From Halichondria panicea (Eukaryota > Porifera > Demospongiae > Suberitida > Halichondriidae): a DNA stretch of 64,000 nucleotides. Positions 34,015 through 50,800 of this stretch are shown here, piece by piece; positions within the stretch are counted from its first letter, which is position 1; each line of letters opens with the position of its first letter. The stretch spans positions 3,011,525 to 3,075,524 of the forward strand of contig NC_087378.1 in the NCBI RefSeq assembly GCF_963675165.1. Reading direction: 5' to 3'. The notes beneath the pieces are model-generated. The model did no database searches. It had not been told where the DNA came from and saw only the letters and a program-made list of their open reading frames with translations. The position numbers and the translations under genes are program-made.

Positions 34015-37000
34015 CTAATACTGGATCTTGGTGGGATTGCCTTGGATCAGCTGGAACCAGTGCCCACACTCGCATCGCTGAGGGGGACCACTCTTCAATT
34101 GCAGCCATTCCACATTTGTAGCTTCCTCCTGACCTAAAAGAGAGAACGCAGGGTAACATAATAGCCATGCAGATCAGTCATTGTGTGTTTACTGTAATAA
34201 AGGCGCCACCCTTGCGTGAAAATACAAGTCATAATTTCTATAATCGTGCACCAAATGTATATACCTACAAGCTATTTATCCCTGCAATTTAAATGCGCAT
34301 GGCTGCCACTCTGAATGAAGTGCTATTAAATTTTCTCTGTTCTATATATTATTTATATGCCAATAACTGTAGTCAAGTTAGGACTGATCTTCAATTAGTA
34401 ATAATCATAATTAATTAATAGTGTGGTTAAGAGTGCAATATGGGATTATAGCACGAGTAACAAGCATGCAATGGCAAAGCTACTAATATGCCGAGTGCGA
34501 GTGCTATTAATCCCTTAATTATTATACGAGTAACCATGCATACTACTGATTTCTAATCGTTTATGATGATGAATTTCTCTGCAGTTTTATTAATATTTTC
34601 AGTCGCGGTTGTTATGAAAAAACAATACATTGTCATTGACAGCGTGCAATTACTGGACCGGGTGTGATCACAAGCATTAAGTCTGTACATTGAACACGTG
34701 ATCCGTTTCCAATCCCTAGAATGATGTGCTATTATTAGTGACTGTAGAGTGTACGGCAATTAATCCCGTATCACATCCAGTCCAGTAATTGCACGTTAGC
34801 GACAGTCATACTGTAGTAAATTTTAAATTAGCCAGGTAGCTGGCCACACTGAATTATTATCTATAGTTCTGACAATAATAATTATTATGACAATAATATT
34901 ATTATACTGTATATACTGAGATTGGACTGTAGATTCTAGCTGTGTAATATCAAAACTACGCCCATCAAAAAGTGATGCAATCTCATCAGTGAGCATGCAG
35001 TTGTCAAAAAAAAGTTTTTCTGCTTTTGTAAGAGCTGGTTAATAATGAAAGCACCGCCTTGGTGGAGGTGCCAAAGCTACATAACATAAAGCTACTAATA
35101 GCGTTTACAGGCAAATTTCATGCTAGGCAGAATCCAAAATCACAAAGAGTTGGTAATGATCGACCATGATTGTTGTTAAAAACGACCGACGCCAAAATTT
35201 CAAGCCTAAGATTAATGGCTGCTGCATCAGTAGAGCCTTGCAGCTCTCTTCTCACTGTTTCATCTACCAATAGCTATAGCGTTCTAGTGCAGAGCTAACT
35301 ACTAAGTAGAGTAGCAACACTCGATCCATGGACAAGTTTCGCTACGCACTCTTCTGAAAAGGCTGCAATGGAATTCCAAGTAAGCAAAACTAGGCAAACT
35401 CGAGAATGAAGCATTATTTTGCAAATCCACGAATTAAAATCCAATTAGTAAACAGACTATAAGCCTATAGAAACTCTTACTTGCATTGATTGATCCTTGA
35501 GCAGCTGTAGCAGTCTACACACACACTACCGTATACCTCACTTGCGCATGCGCACTGAGGCATAACTACTCCTCTAATAATCATTGCTCCTATTTGCCAG
35601 TATGAGAGACAAGGACTCTTCTCTGAATCTCTGATGTAGACTGACAAAGAACAACCTTCTCTGATGCAGACTCTTGACTTGTACAGTGGAATGCCATCCC
35701 TGAATACAATCTTCCAGTTTATAACGGCTAAGGGTCTTTACTTACCATAGAAGACAACACCTGAAGAACTGCAACCTCGCTGGTCTGTATAACAACCAGT
35801 TTTCTGCCCCCTGAACAGGTTTTTCAATAGAAAATAACAGTAGTACTCTAGCCTTTCATGCTTCATCTTGTAGAGCTAACTTCTACCCCCTAGTGCCCAG
35901 CCATAATTATGCTAGATCAGCAGAAAATTTATTACTGAGATACTATTATTACTAGAATATTTTGCAGGTGAAAAACCTTGTGAAAGAGCCAAATCAGCAG
36001 AAAAGTTCGCAATATAACTAGCGTTCTGGCAAGGTCATTACCAGTACCAGTTGAGGTTTTGCGAAGTGATTAACGCTCGCAAAGTTTGCATAATTACGTT
36101 TGATGCTCGCAAAATATTCTAGTAATACCTATACGGTATGCATTTTTTGTGCACTAGAATACATAATAATTTATTATTATGTATGAAAATCGAACTCTAG
36201 CTTGCAAGACCTAGAGAAGCATTTAGTACAGTCCCACGGTTCGCTAGAAGGAGAAATTGGCTCATAAAGCATATATACATGTATGGGTGATGATTAGGCC
36301 TGGGCCAAATTTCATTTCTCACTTCATCAGGCCAGCCTATTATTAATGACACCTACATGTATTATTGATACATACTACATACACAGCAGCGAATAATCAG
36401 GGATTAGGCCATACACACTGTTTACGGCCTGTGACACACTAACCAAACAAAGATCTTCTCTTATTCATAACACAATAATTATTACTAGGGTGACACAAGC
36501 GCCATGGGGCAAGCGACGCATCCAAGTCTGCTGAAAGATATTGTGCAAATGACACCACATCTTGTGGTAGGTTGATGACATGGCCTGCGTATTCATATTG
36601 TCCAAGTGGTAATCGATAGATGGACATTATTGGCATGACTGCAGATATAAACAGCATCTTGGATTCTTGGATTGAACAGCAGATTGTTCGAATAGAGGCA
36701 TGTCGGGATTCACTCTTTATGCCTATGCCTGCATGTATTGCTTCAAGCGTGCCTGTGTGGCTTCTGGAGTCTCTGTAAGTGTAATGAACATTTGGCCACT
36801 TTCTGCTGGCTTGTGCACTTTCTACACAACATTTATTTATTTTAGGCAAACACCTACAGAACCGTTTGAGTCAGTTACCTTCACTTCCTGCTGCTCCTGT
36901 GTGCCCTGTATCTTTCTCTGGGTCTAGCAAGCCTCCTTTCCCTCTTTTTAGCTGTTTCTGAGGATCCTCCTTATCGCTAGTTTTGTCACTATTCATATCT

Positions 37001-39527
37001 TTATCGAGCTAAAGTTATTGACTCACGTAGAAATTGGTAAAGGATCACGAGTCACAAAAGCAAATATCGTATGTCGGTCCATGCCGGTCCACTACATACA
37101 CCACCCGGACCACGTGCATGACTAACTAAGGGACTCGCTTCGCTTGCCCCAACAATGTGAATCAACCGGATGAATTTCAACTTTTTCTGTTCCATATGCT
37201 CTCTAATTGCAAGTAAAGGGGGCAAACGATTTTCATTAAGTTAGGAGTCGCTCAGGCTGCAGTGTGTTTTGATGAGCTTTGTCTGGGAAAAGCTTTGCTT
37301 TACCAATGCAGTAGCCAGCCACAGAAATACACACAGCTATCAAAGCTGACCATTAAGTTGCTATACTATAGTAGTACCTAGGCTTCATTAAAGTGTCGCC
37401 GCTCGCATTTTTAACAAAACTGTGTTTTGCAATTTGTACTTACCTTAAGGTGACATGTTTTCACAGGTAGATTTGTTTGCGTTTTTACAGTTTTGTACAT
37501 TTTGCTGGTATAATTTTTTGCGAAATATTGATCTGGATACATTAAACAAGAGGGCGGCCAATTATTTGCGAGTACTAATTTTTAAGGTATTAAAAACCCT
37601 AAATCTGTAACACTGACGCCTCAGTTCCTAAGAATGCACCACAATATCAGAGTCTAAAAGAACAAAAAAAGTCCTGGGGAAGCATGCCCCTAGACCCCTC
37701 TAGATGGCCGTGTGCTGGCTTACCCTCCCCCCCCGTCAATTTTTTCTGAGGCCTGAACACACAACGATAGTGAAATAATGCACCTATGGCACAAAAAATG
37801 GGCTAAGTTAATGGATTGGACTAACAATGATTTACTGCCATGGCGTGTTCTAAACTACTTTATAAATTATGTGCAACTATTTTCACCAAATTGTAAAAAA
37901 GATTCCGGAATATTTTGCACAGGCCTAGTGTCTAAGTGATAATCTCTTTACTACGGATACCTCTCTGTAACGACAAAAAACTTTTTTCACCAATGGTGTT
38001 CGTTATATAGTATACTGCTTAATACCTAGCTACTTTACCATGCATTAATTAGTTTACAATTATTTCAAGCGCTGGCATAATAGTTACTAGCATCGAATCC
38101 AGGCCGATTAAAATACGGCCTGGTACCTATTGCATGTGTAATTAATCATAGGCGTGGTCCATACACGCCCACATACTATCTACTATGTATACGAAGCTTT
38201 ATAGCCTAGCTAGCTAGCTGTGGCCCTCTACGGTGTTGTCGAGAAGGCTTGCACACTAGTCTGAAACCAGAAGAGGCTCTCATCTACCTCTATGATGGTT
38301 GGATGGTCGTGATATTTTGAACCTGGTTTCTGTACAAATGAGAGCTTCTTCTGGCTTCAGACTAGTGTGCAAGCCTTCTCGACAACACCATAGAGGGCCA
38401 CAGCTAGCCAGCAAGTCTTCTCGACAACGCAATAGAGAGTATAAGCCACAGCTTCACAGGAGACAAGTATTTGTTAAAATTAATACGGAAAGAAACTAGT
38501 AATCAAACTAGTTTACGGTTTAATTTTACAAAGGTTTACTAAAGTATAACGAGTCACCCAGATTCTGGGTAACTCGGTTCGCGCATGTGCACTATCACCC
38601 ATGCAATAGAGACCAGGCCGTATTTTAATCGGCCTGGTCTCGAGGCTAAATAGTTACATACTTATTAGGCATAACTTAGAGCCAAAAGTAGTTTTCAAAA
38701 TTAAACCTATCCAACCTATACATGTAGCTTCTGCGTAGCATGAAATTAGGTTGGGCATAATTATTAGTAGTATGGCTGCTAAGAGTGCAATATGGCACGA
38801 GTAACAAGCAATGATACTAATTGCACGAGAGTGCTATTAACCTTGCCAGTGCTTGTTATGAGTGCTATTAATCCCTTATTGCACGAGTAGCCATACTATT
38901 GATTGTTAATCGTTTGTGATGCCGTTTTAAAGACATTTTTAGCTGCAGTTTCAGTAAAACATTTAGCCGCGGCCGTTATTCGAACGTGCGGTCGTCAAGG
39001 CAGTGATTGCACGTCGTTAATGACGACGTGCAATTACTGCCTTGACGACGTGCAATTACTAATACGCGACAACATGCGATTATTTGTAAAATACACTAGA
39101 TCTGTTATGATTTCATTTATTAGAGTAGCAACATACTTGCATATAACTTACAGATACAGCCAACAAGCCTTTCATTACACATAGAAGGTACTATAGTCGG
39201 CTGAATTTTGGTTCCCCAAGGGATACTGTGCACTTTCATTGAGAATGGATCCTACAAAAACAAAAACAAACAAAAAAATATTTTTTCACACCCAACAACA
39301 AACCTCATGGCCAGCAACTCTGGCGTCAATTTCTTTTTTTTCAATGCCAGTGGCTTGATCATAATCGGTAGGAATGGTTCCCTCTAAAGAAAAGAAAGCA
39401 AACATGGTATGCACTAATTAGAAACACATTTTTTACCAGTAGGATTAGCCGAATATGAGGCAACTACAGTTGCTCTGAGTGATGGCATAACAGCCAGTCT
39501 TCTCAATCCACGAACTAGAGCTGCCAT
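34015..39527 (-). CDS. COX5B: Cytochrome c oxidase subunit 5B (subunit IV/Vb family)
   Basis: Four exons on the minus strand: 39437-39527, 39304-39383, 39152-39251 and 34015-34133. They total 390 nt, or 129 residues, the usual length. The start MAALVRGLRRLAVMPSLRAT is an Arg-rich mitochondrial leader. The body reads TIPTDYDQATGIEKKE, then DPFSMK, then IVPSMCNERLVGCIC, and the last exon gives QRCECGHWFQLIQG. The zinc site therefore has the Cys pairs CIC and RCEC. COX5B is a nuclear-encoded, matrix-facing structural subunit of complex IV. The last two exons are separated by a 5.0-kb intron full of repeats; phase and the family alignment both demand the join (ATC T|GT CAG). It diverges from HADHA and converges on ARFGEF. 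Confidence 0.9.
34425..34810. repeat. Half copy of the foldback family
   Basis: GGTTAAGAGTGCAATATGGG, GCACGAGTAACAAGCATGC and a diverged centre match the left arm of the 32725-33321 element. The right arm is not clearly present. Confidence 0.6.
35044..35565 (-). repeat. R2 repeat
   Basis: Inverted copy from AATGAAAGCACCGCCTTGG to GCGCACTGAGGCATAA, with a short CA tract near 35516. It includes TGCGCATGCGCA at 35543-35554. It lies in the COX5B intron. Confidence 0.75.
35945..36136. mobile_element. TIR MITE, TACTAGAATATTTTGC type
   Basis: Begins ATTATTACTAGAATATTTTG and ends GCAAAATATTCTAGTAATAC followed by CTATACGGTA. The interior GTGAAAAACCTTGTGAAAGAG resembles the complement of the element at 19081-19260. 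Confidence 0.65.
36439..36849 (-). pseudogene. Helitron-type (PIF1 helicase polyprotein) remnant
   Basis: A 136-codon open frame on the minus strand. Its residues 66-110 (nt 36520-36654) read LFISAVMPIMSIYRLPLGQY then EYAGHVINLPQDVVSFAQYL. This closely fits the conserved pattern PIMSxYRxxxGQYxYxGHVxNLPQDVxxF of the DUF6570 region that precedes the Rep/helicase part of many animal Helitron-related proteins. Just upstream, in another frame (36727-36775), ETPEATQARLKQYMQA resembles the charged ETPE-repeat segment of the same proteins and ends in a stop. The frameshift, stop and lack of downstream helicase motifs indicate a dead fragment. An alternative is a host gene with an exon near 36880-36990 (starting MNSDKTSDKED), which I consider less likely. 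Confidence 0.65.
38097..38645. repeat. Long interrupted inverted repeat
   Basis: The outer arms read CCAGGCCGATTAAAATACGG (about 38100) and CCGTATTTTAATCGGCCTGG (about 38618). The inner arms, GTTGTCGAGAAGGCTTGCAC (38233) and GTGCAAGCCTTCTCGACAAC (38369), are near perfect over about 65 bp. Spacer lengths differ between sides, so it is a diverged foldback. No coding content. Confidence 0.75.
38768..39065. repeat. Half copy of the foldback family with central dyad
   Basis: Shares TGGCTGCTAAGAGTGCAATA, AGTAGCCATACTATTGATTG and the GACGACGTGCAATTACTGCC centre with 32725-33321. It ends close to COX5B exon 3. Confidence 0.7.
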
Positions 39528-39794
39528 TTTAGAAGCTACCTGCTTGAGATATAAAATAATCAGCACAAGACTTTGGGGATGGCCTTTGACCCGAAATGTA
39601 TATAAGCCGAAGGCACGTGCAAAAAACTCACAAAGGCTTCTAATTAATGCCAAGCGACAACCTTTAGCTAGCTGAAGCAAACAGCTAGAATCTACATGTA
39701 CGTTCCTACAGGAGAGGCCCCACTGACAACTCCACACTTTTGAAGAGAATCCCCGTGCATCTACAGATATCCTTGCTGGCATAGGCATAATACC
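39528..39794. promoter_or_regulatory. Bidirectional promoter of COX5B and HADHA
   Basis: Only 267 bp separate the two divergent start codons, so transcription in both directions must be driven from within or close to this interval. It contains a DR1-like site (39580-39592), a TATATAA string (39599-39605) and a palindromic E-box GCACGTGC (39613-39620). Both proteins work in mitochondrial energy metabolism, which suggests shared control; that part is inference. Confidence 0.6.
39580..39592 (-). promoter_or_regulatory. DR1-like nuclear receptor element
   Basis: TGGCCTTTGACCC reads GGGTCAAAGGCCA on the minus strand. This is two AGGTCA-type half-sites in direct repeat with one spacer, with a single mismatch in the second. 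HNF4-, RXR- and PPAR-type receptors use such sites on fatty-acid oxidation genes in vertebrates. It sits about midway in the COX5B/HADHA interval. Confidence 0.45.
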
Positions 39795-46328
<6,534 letters not shown>

Positions 46329-46601
46329 ATCGATAGCTGTAATATTATATATATAGTCATGTTACATGCACATGTATTACTATAGCTATGCTATTATAGG
46401 AATATTTCATGAAAAAGTGATGCCAATAATTATTATGGCGATGAGGTGATAGTGATGAATAATTACTAAGCTAGCTATTTTACACACCCACTTCCTGAGA
46501 TTATTGACTTCCAGGCATACCGTCATCAGACATCAGACTATTAAAGAGAAGGAACTAACAGTCCTATAATTATACAAGAATTAAAGCAACGGAGAGGTAC
46601 C

Positions 46602-47639
46602 ATGGCCTCTGGGAGAAGTAGTGCAGCACCTGTACTGGTGCCTACAAAACCGGTTTTACACTTTGCTACCCTACAAAACGGATTGCAACAACTTGAGTCT
46701 GCTGTTAAAGAAATAGACACAAATTACACTCAGCAACTTAGAAACTTCGAGGAGCAACAGAAAAGAATGGAAATAGAGATGGCTCGCAAAGTTCAGTTTT
46801 GTACTGATACCCATGATCAGAAATGTCGTGAGCTTGATGCATTGTATGCCGAAAAGATGTGAGAGTTACAAACAAATCAGCAGCGACTTCAATATGAGAT
46901 GGACGATTTGAAAGTCGAGAAACAGCAGCTACAAATATCACAAGACATCATTGACAGTATCGTTGACCAACAAAACCCGGTTACTCTTGAGGTAGGTGGA
47001 GAGAAGTTTCGTACGCAAACTGCCACGCTTGTAAAATATACGGATTCAATTTTTCCAAAGCTGGTGAAAGCTCTCCAAGAACGCACTCCAGACAAAAACA
47101 ACAGGACGATTTTCATTGATCGAGACAGCAAGCACTTCAAATTCATTCTCAACTATATCCGACAGGGTCCATCAGTGATGAAAGGCACTACGTTGAATTC
47201 CAAGGATGTGAATGAATACTTTCTCACTGAAATCATTGAAGAAATACGCTACTACAGGTTACCCGAGTTGGAGCAGCTGGTGCAATGGAAGCAGATCGGC
47301 AGAAAACCTTCAACTAACCTCCCTACCTTGGTCAAAGAGGCGTACCTCACCACTCAAATACCGATACAAATGCAACGGAAGACGCAGCCATTCAAATATA
47401 TGACCACTGGAAAAGATTGGAAAAAGGGAGAAAACCTGACCGGTCTTGTTTTTGAGCGTGTCCTCTTTACTAAGGTTTCATTCGAATGGTGTGTTCTGAC
47501 AAAAGCTACATTCAAAGAATGTGCCTTCAGAGGATTTACTGCTTTTAAAAATTCTAATCTCGCCAGCACAACCTTTGAGAGCTGTCAAGGCACCGAGAGT
47601 TTTCACGGTGTTGAAAGAAAGAACGCAGTGTTTATCTAG
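46602..47639 (+). pseudogene. BTB (KCTD-type) / pentapeptide-like gene with one in-frame TGA
   Basis: A single uninterrupted reading frame of 346 codons, except for a TGA at 46860-46862 (codon 87). The part before it (MASGRSSAAPVL onward) is a predicted coiled coil rich in Gln and Glu. The frame resumes ELQTNQQRLQYEMDDLK and stays coiled to about codon 120. Then comes a T1-type BTB domain (about 125-222): PVTLEVGGEKFRTQTATL, IFIDRDSKHFKFILNYIRQG, YYRLPELEQLV. The C-terminal part (about 280-335) has pentapeptide-like strands (LVFERVLFTKVSFEWCVLTK), as in KCTD9-type proteins. Such proteins are often adaptors for cullin-3 ligases. The lack of introns beside intron-rich neighbours suggests a retrocopy. 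The TGA could be a nonsense mutation, a sequencing error or a recoding site; a CGA-to-TGA change at a CpG is simplest. A 246-codon product could also start at the ATG at 46899. Confidence 0.75.
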
Positions 47640-47843
47640 TGAATGTAAATGCAAATTACTTTCAACTGTTGAACATTAATTAGACATTTATTTTCTACAA
47701 TAATAATGTTTTTGCTTTGAAAGTTTATTTTCAATAATAATTATAACAAATTTATATCGGTATAGTCACTGTAAAATCAGCCTATAATTATAATCAACAA
47801 CATTATTTAGAGGGGTTATTATAGTCAGAAAATCAGTTCAGTC
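47640..47843. other. Short convergent spacer between BTB gene and CAD
   Basis: About 200 bp of AT-rich sequence between the stop codons of two convergent genes. It should contain both 3' UTRs. I see no repeat in it. Confidence 0.5.
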
Positions 47844-50800
47844 TCATTTGTAGCCAAGAACGGAAGCTAACAGTGCCATCCTTACATACATACCAAATTC
47901 TACCTGCCTGAAGTAAGCAGCTCGAGGATCAGAGTCCACCTCAGCACTGTACATGAAGTGGAACAATACAACACAATGTTAAGACACTATAGGTAAATAT
48001 ACTAATTATGACAGCTAGACTACATAACAAGCCAAATCAGCAGAAATTTGACAATTGCGCTCAACTCCTCCTGATATATGGCAAGGATTGTTATAGTTGT
48101 TTTGCGAAGACTTTAGCACACGCAAAGTTTGATACTCGGAAAAAATTGTAGTACATACGGTATTCCATTAATTATAACCGAAAGCATCAGCTGACCTGAT
48201 TTCATCCACTCGGGGCAGGGGATGCATGACTATCATTTTTTCTTTAGCCTTGGTAAGGACTTTGGGAGTGAGCACATAGCAACCACGCACCTACAGGAAT
48301 TATTGCAACATTGTAACACACACCAGTTATCTGAACAGAATCAGAGACAACAACAGGGATGACTCTACATGACATTATTCATGAATGCCTGGAACTGATA
48401 ATACACCACTTTTACTAGAAAAATAGTAAGGTTTCCCTGAAGGTATACCTACAAAATCATACCCCAAAACTTGAGTAGTAACCAAAAATGGGATGCTACA
48501 GACACAAAGCAACATAATTATTGCGCACCAAAGACCGCAGGCCATTACTAAAACAGTGCATCCAGTCTAGAGAGTAGATTAACCGTGTGCGCATGAGTAG
48601 TTGCACTTAACTGTATCTTAAGAACATTTCTTTGTAGGTGAATGAGAACAATTAAACTACAACATTACTTTAAAAATATTTCCCCAAAACTTGTTATTAG
48701 TGGGAAATCTATTTAGGTGAAAATGGGATGGGGATGATCTTAAAAAAATTTAATGTATACCGTATAGCAGAGTGACCATTGCCAGAAAATTACCCGCTAT
48801 ACGGTACTAGATCTACGGAGATGAGGCTTCTCTTTCTGGATTGAACAGAGTCTGGCGTGTAAGTGCATGATCCTAGAACACAGCTCATCTCTAGCTCTTG
48901 ATATCTTACGTACAACTAAACTGCTGACTAAACACAGAAATAGTACCGATTCAGCACATTTATAGCTCTTTTCGCATGTGATCTCAACATCCTTCCAACC
49001 TCCCCTGGTTGTTAGTCTTGAATTCCAGCCGGTTCTCATTGTAAGCATGGGAGGGAGAGAACCGTCTGGTGACTCTGGGCAGAACGTTCTGTCAGCCAGG
49101 AATGTAATCATCCTGTTAACCACGTGGATAATAACCCACAATTTAAATAGAACTGCCGTATTCTCAAAGCTATCTTACATTCTTGTGGGTAAGGCTCCAA
49201 TGAATATACTCTACCCACATTCCATCCGACGACAGAAAAGTATGCCCAGAGTCACCAGACGGTTCTCTCCCTCTCACGCTTACAATGAGAACCGGCTGGA
49301 ATTCGAGACTACCCTGGTTGTAGCTTATTCATTCACCTACACAATGGTATCATTTCTTAGCCATCACCAAATATTTACAACTACTCACATTAATTTTGTG
49401 GTAATCTACTCTCTAGACTGGATGCATTGTAGTCAATTGAGGCATGAGTTGGGATACATGTAGCTTTGAGTACAATGACTACCGTATAGCGGGTAATTTT
49501 TGTGAGGTAAAAAATTAATTTTACCCCACGAAAATTACCTATACGGTACAAACAAGCACATGATGCACACCTTGTCATATTCCTCCATTGAGGGGAACCT
49601 CTCTCTCTGAATCCTGGTCATGTAGAGCACATCGGTATGGGGAAGGGCAGCCTCCAGACTGGGGAAATGTTCCTGAGTCAGGATAATTATTAGCTCTGGG
49701 TAAATTTTTAAATTAAACTTATAGTACCACCAAGGGCGTATGAAGAGAAGAGGGCATGCAACTCGCAATGTATACTGTGTAGTCGTCAAAAAACTGATGA
49801 GTCAGCAGGATATGCTATATTTAGCCAACCGCCCACTAGAGGAAGTTTGTCACGATTAATTAAGATTCACGTGAGCTTATGTTTTCTATGCAAACCCATC
49901 CAAGCTGCTGAGTCGGCACTTTTTATCTACTTTCTTCGATTAGCTCGTTTATCTCTCTTGTATAACATCTCCTGTTAGTTTATGAGTCGTAGTAGTTTAA
50001 CACTATGATGCTACATCAAGACAGGAGTCAAAGAAACCAAGGATTTGAGGCAACAACTCAAAGTTTGTGGTTTCTGGCTTATTGCTTCTAGTACGACTAT
50101 GCTACGCACTTTCTAGTGTAACTGAGCATTGTTAGCATCATTTACTACTAGTATAGAGAGCTACAATCATCTGCAGTATGTTAGCTTAGCTAGCTTAGCT
50201 AGAATAGCTACTTTCTCTGTAAGTTTCCGTATATCTTCACCGTGCACGCACAAAAACGGTGCACGTGCAATGCATTCTTTACTATTTTTAGATATAAGAC
50301 CCCGCCCATTAATTTGTTTTCTGATAGATAGTAGTTGCATGCTCTCTTCTCTTCATACGCCCTTGGTACCACTTTGTTTTTTGTACAAAATCTAACAATG
50401 GTTGGTGCTGTAATAAAAACGAACTCGAGAAGTAAAATGCTGCAAACTTCATACAAATTAATTTCTCCTATAACTTTGCTAGTAATGCATAGTGATGTAC
50501 AGGGGCGTAGCCAGGATTTTGGAAAAAAGGGTGCTATCACAGATGAAAGAGGGCGCGAAGCGCCGAAATTTAGTTGACCGGAAGCCACACCTCTTATCAA
50601 TGGCGTCATAATTAACTTATCTGCCAAGTTGGGTGTAGCTGAACGTTTATTTGCATAGAGAAGCTGGCCACGATCACAAAAGAGAACGATTTAAGCCAGA
50701 ATAGCTCACAGTTTAGAGACTGAATCGTTTCCCTTGCCTATACTATCTAGCTAACAGCCTAACTGCAGCAAGATCTGGAAGAGAAGGGGTGCTCAGCTGG

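Larger units (their letters stand above)
34134..39151. other. COX5B large intron (repeat nest)
   Basis: About 5 kb with no supported host exon. It holds a half foldback (34425-34810), an R2 (35044-35565), a TIR MITE (35945-36136), a Helitron fragment (36439-36849), a long inverted repeat (38097-38645) and another half foldback (38768-39065). Stretches 34134-34420, 35566-35940, 37000-38090 and 38650-38765 show nothing I can name. Confidence 0.6.

Noticed and set aside
33989..34133. Possible alternative last exon of ARFGEF on the plus strand (reads EVCGLKLILDLGGIALDQL)
   Set aside because: The same bases encode the COX5B zinc-site exon on the minus strand, with correct phase, acceptor and stop. 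The ARFGEF exon at 33363-33494 already ends in family-like sequence and a stop.
34134..39151. A protein-coding gene within the COX5B intron from an exon near 36880-36990 plus 36439-36849
   Set aside because: The best-conserved part is Helitron-type and frameshifted relative to its upstream segment, so a dead transposon explains it better.
46859..46884. GTGAGA after the BTB gene codon 86 as a splice donor removing the TGA
   Set aside because: The only acceptors that would keep frame are about 25 nt away, far too short for a spliceosomal intron.
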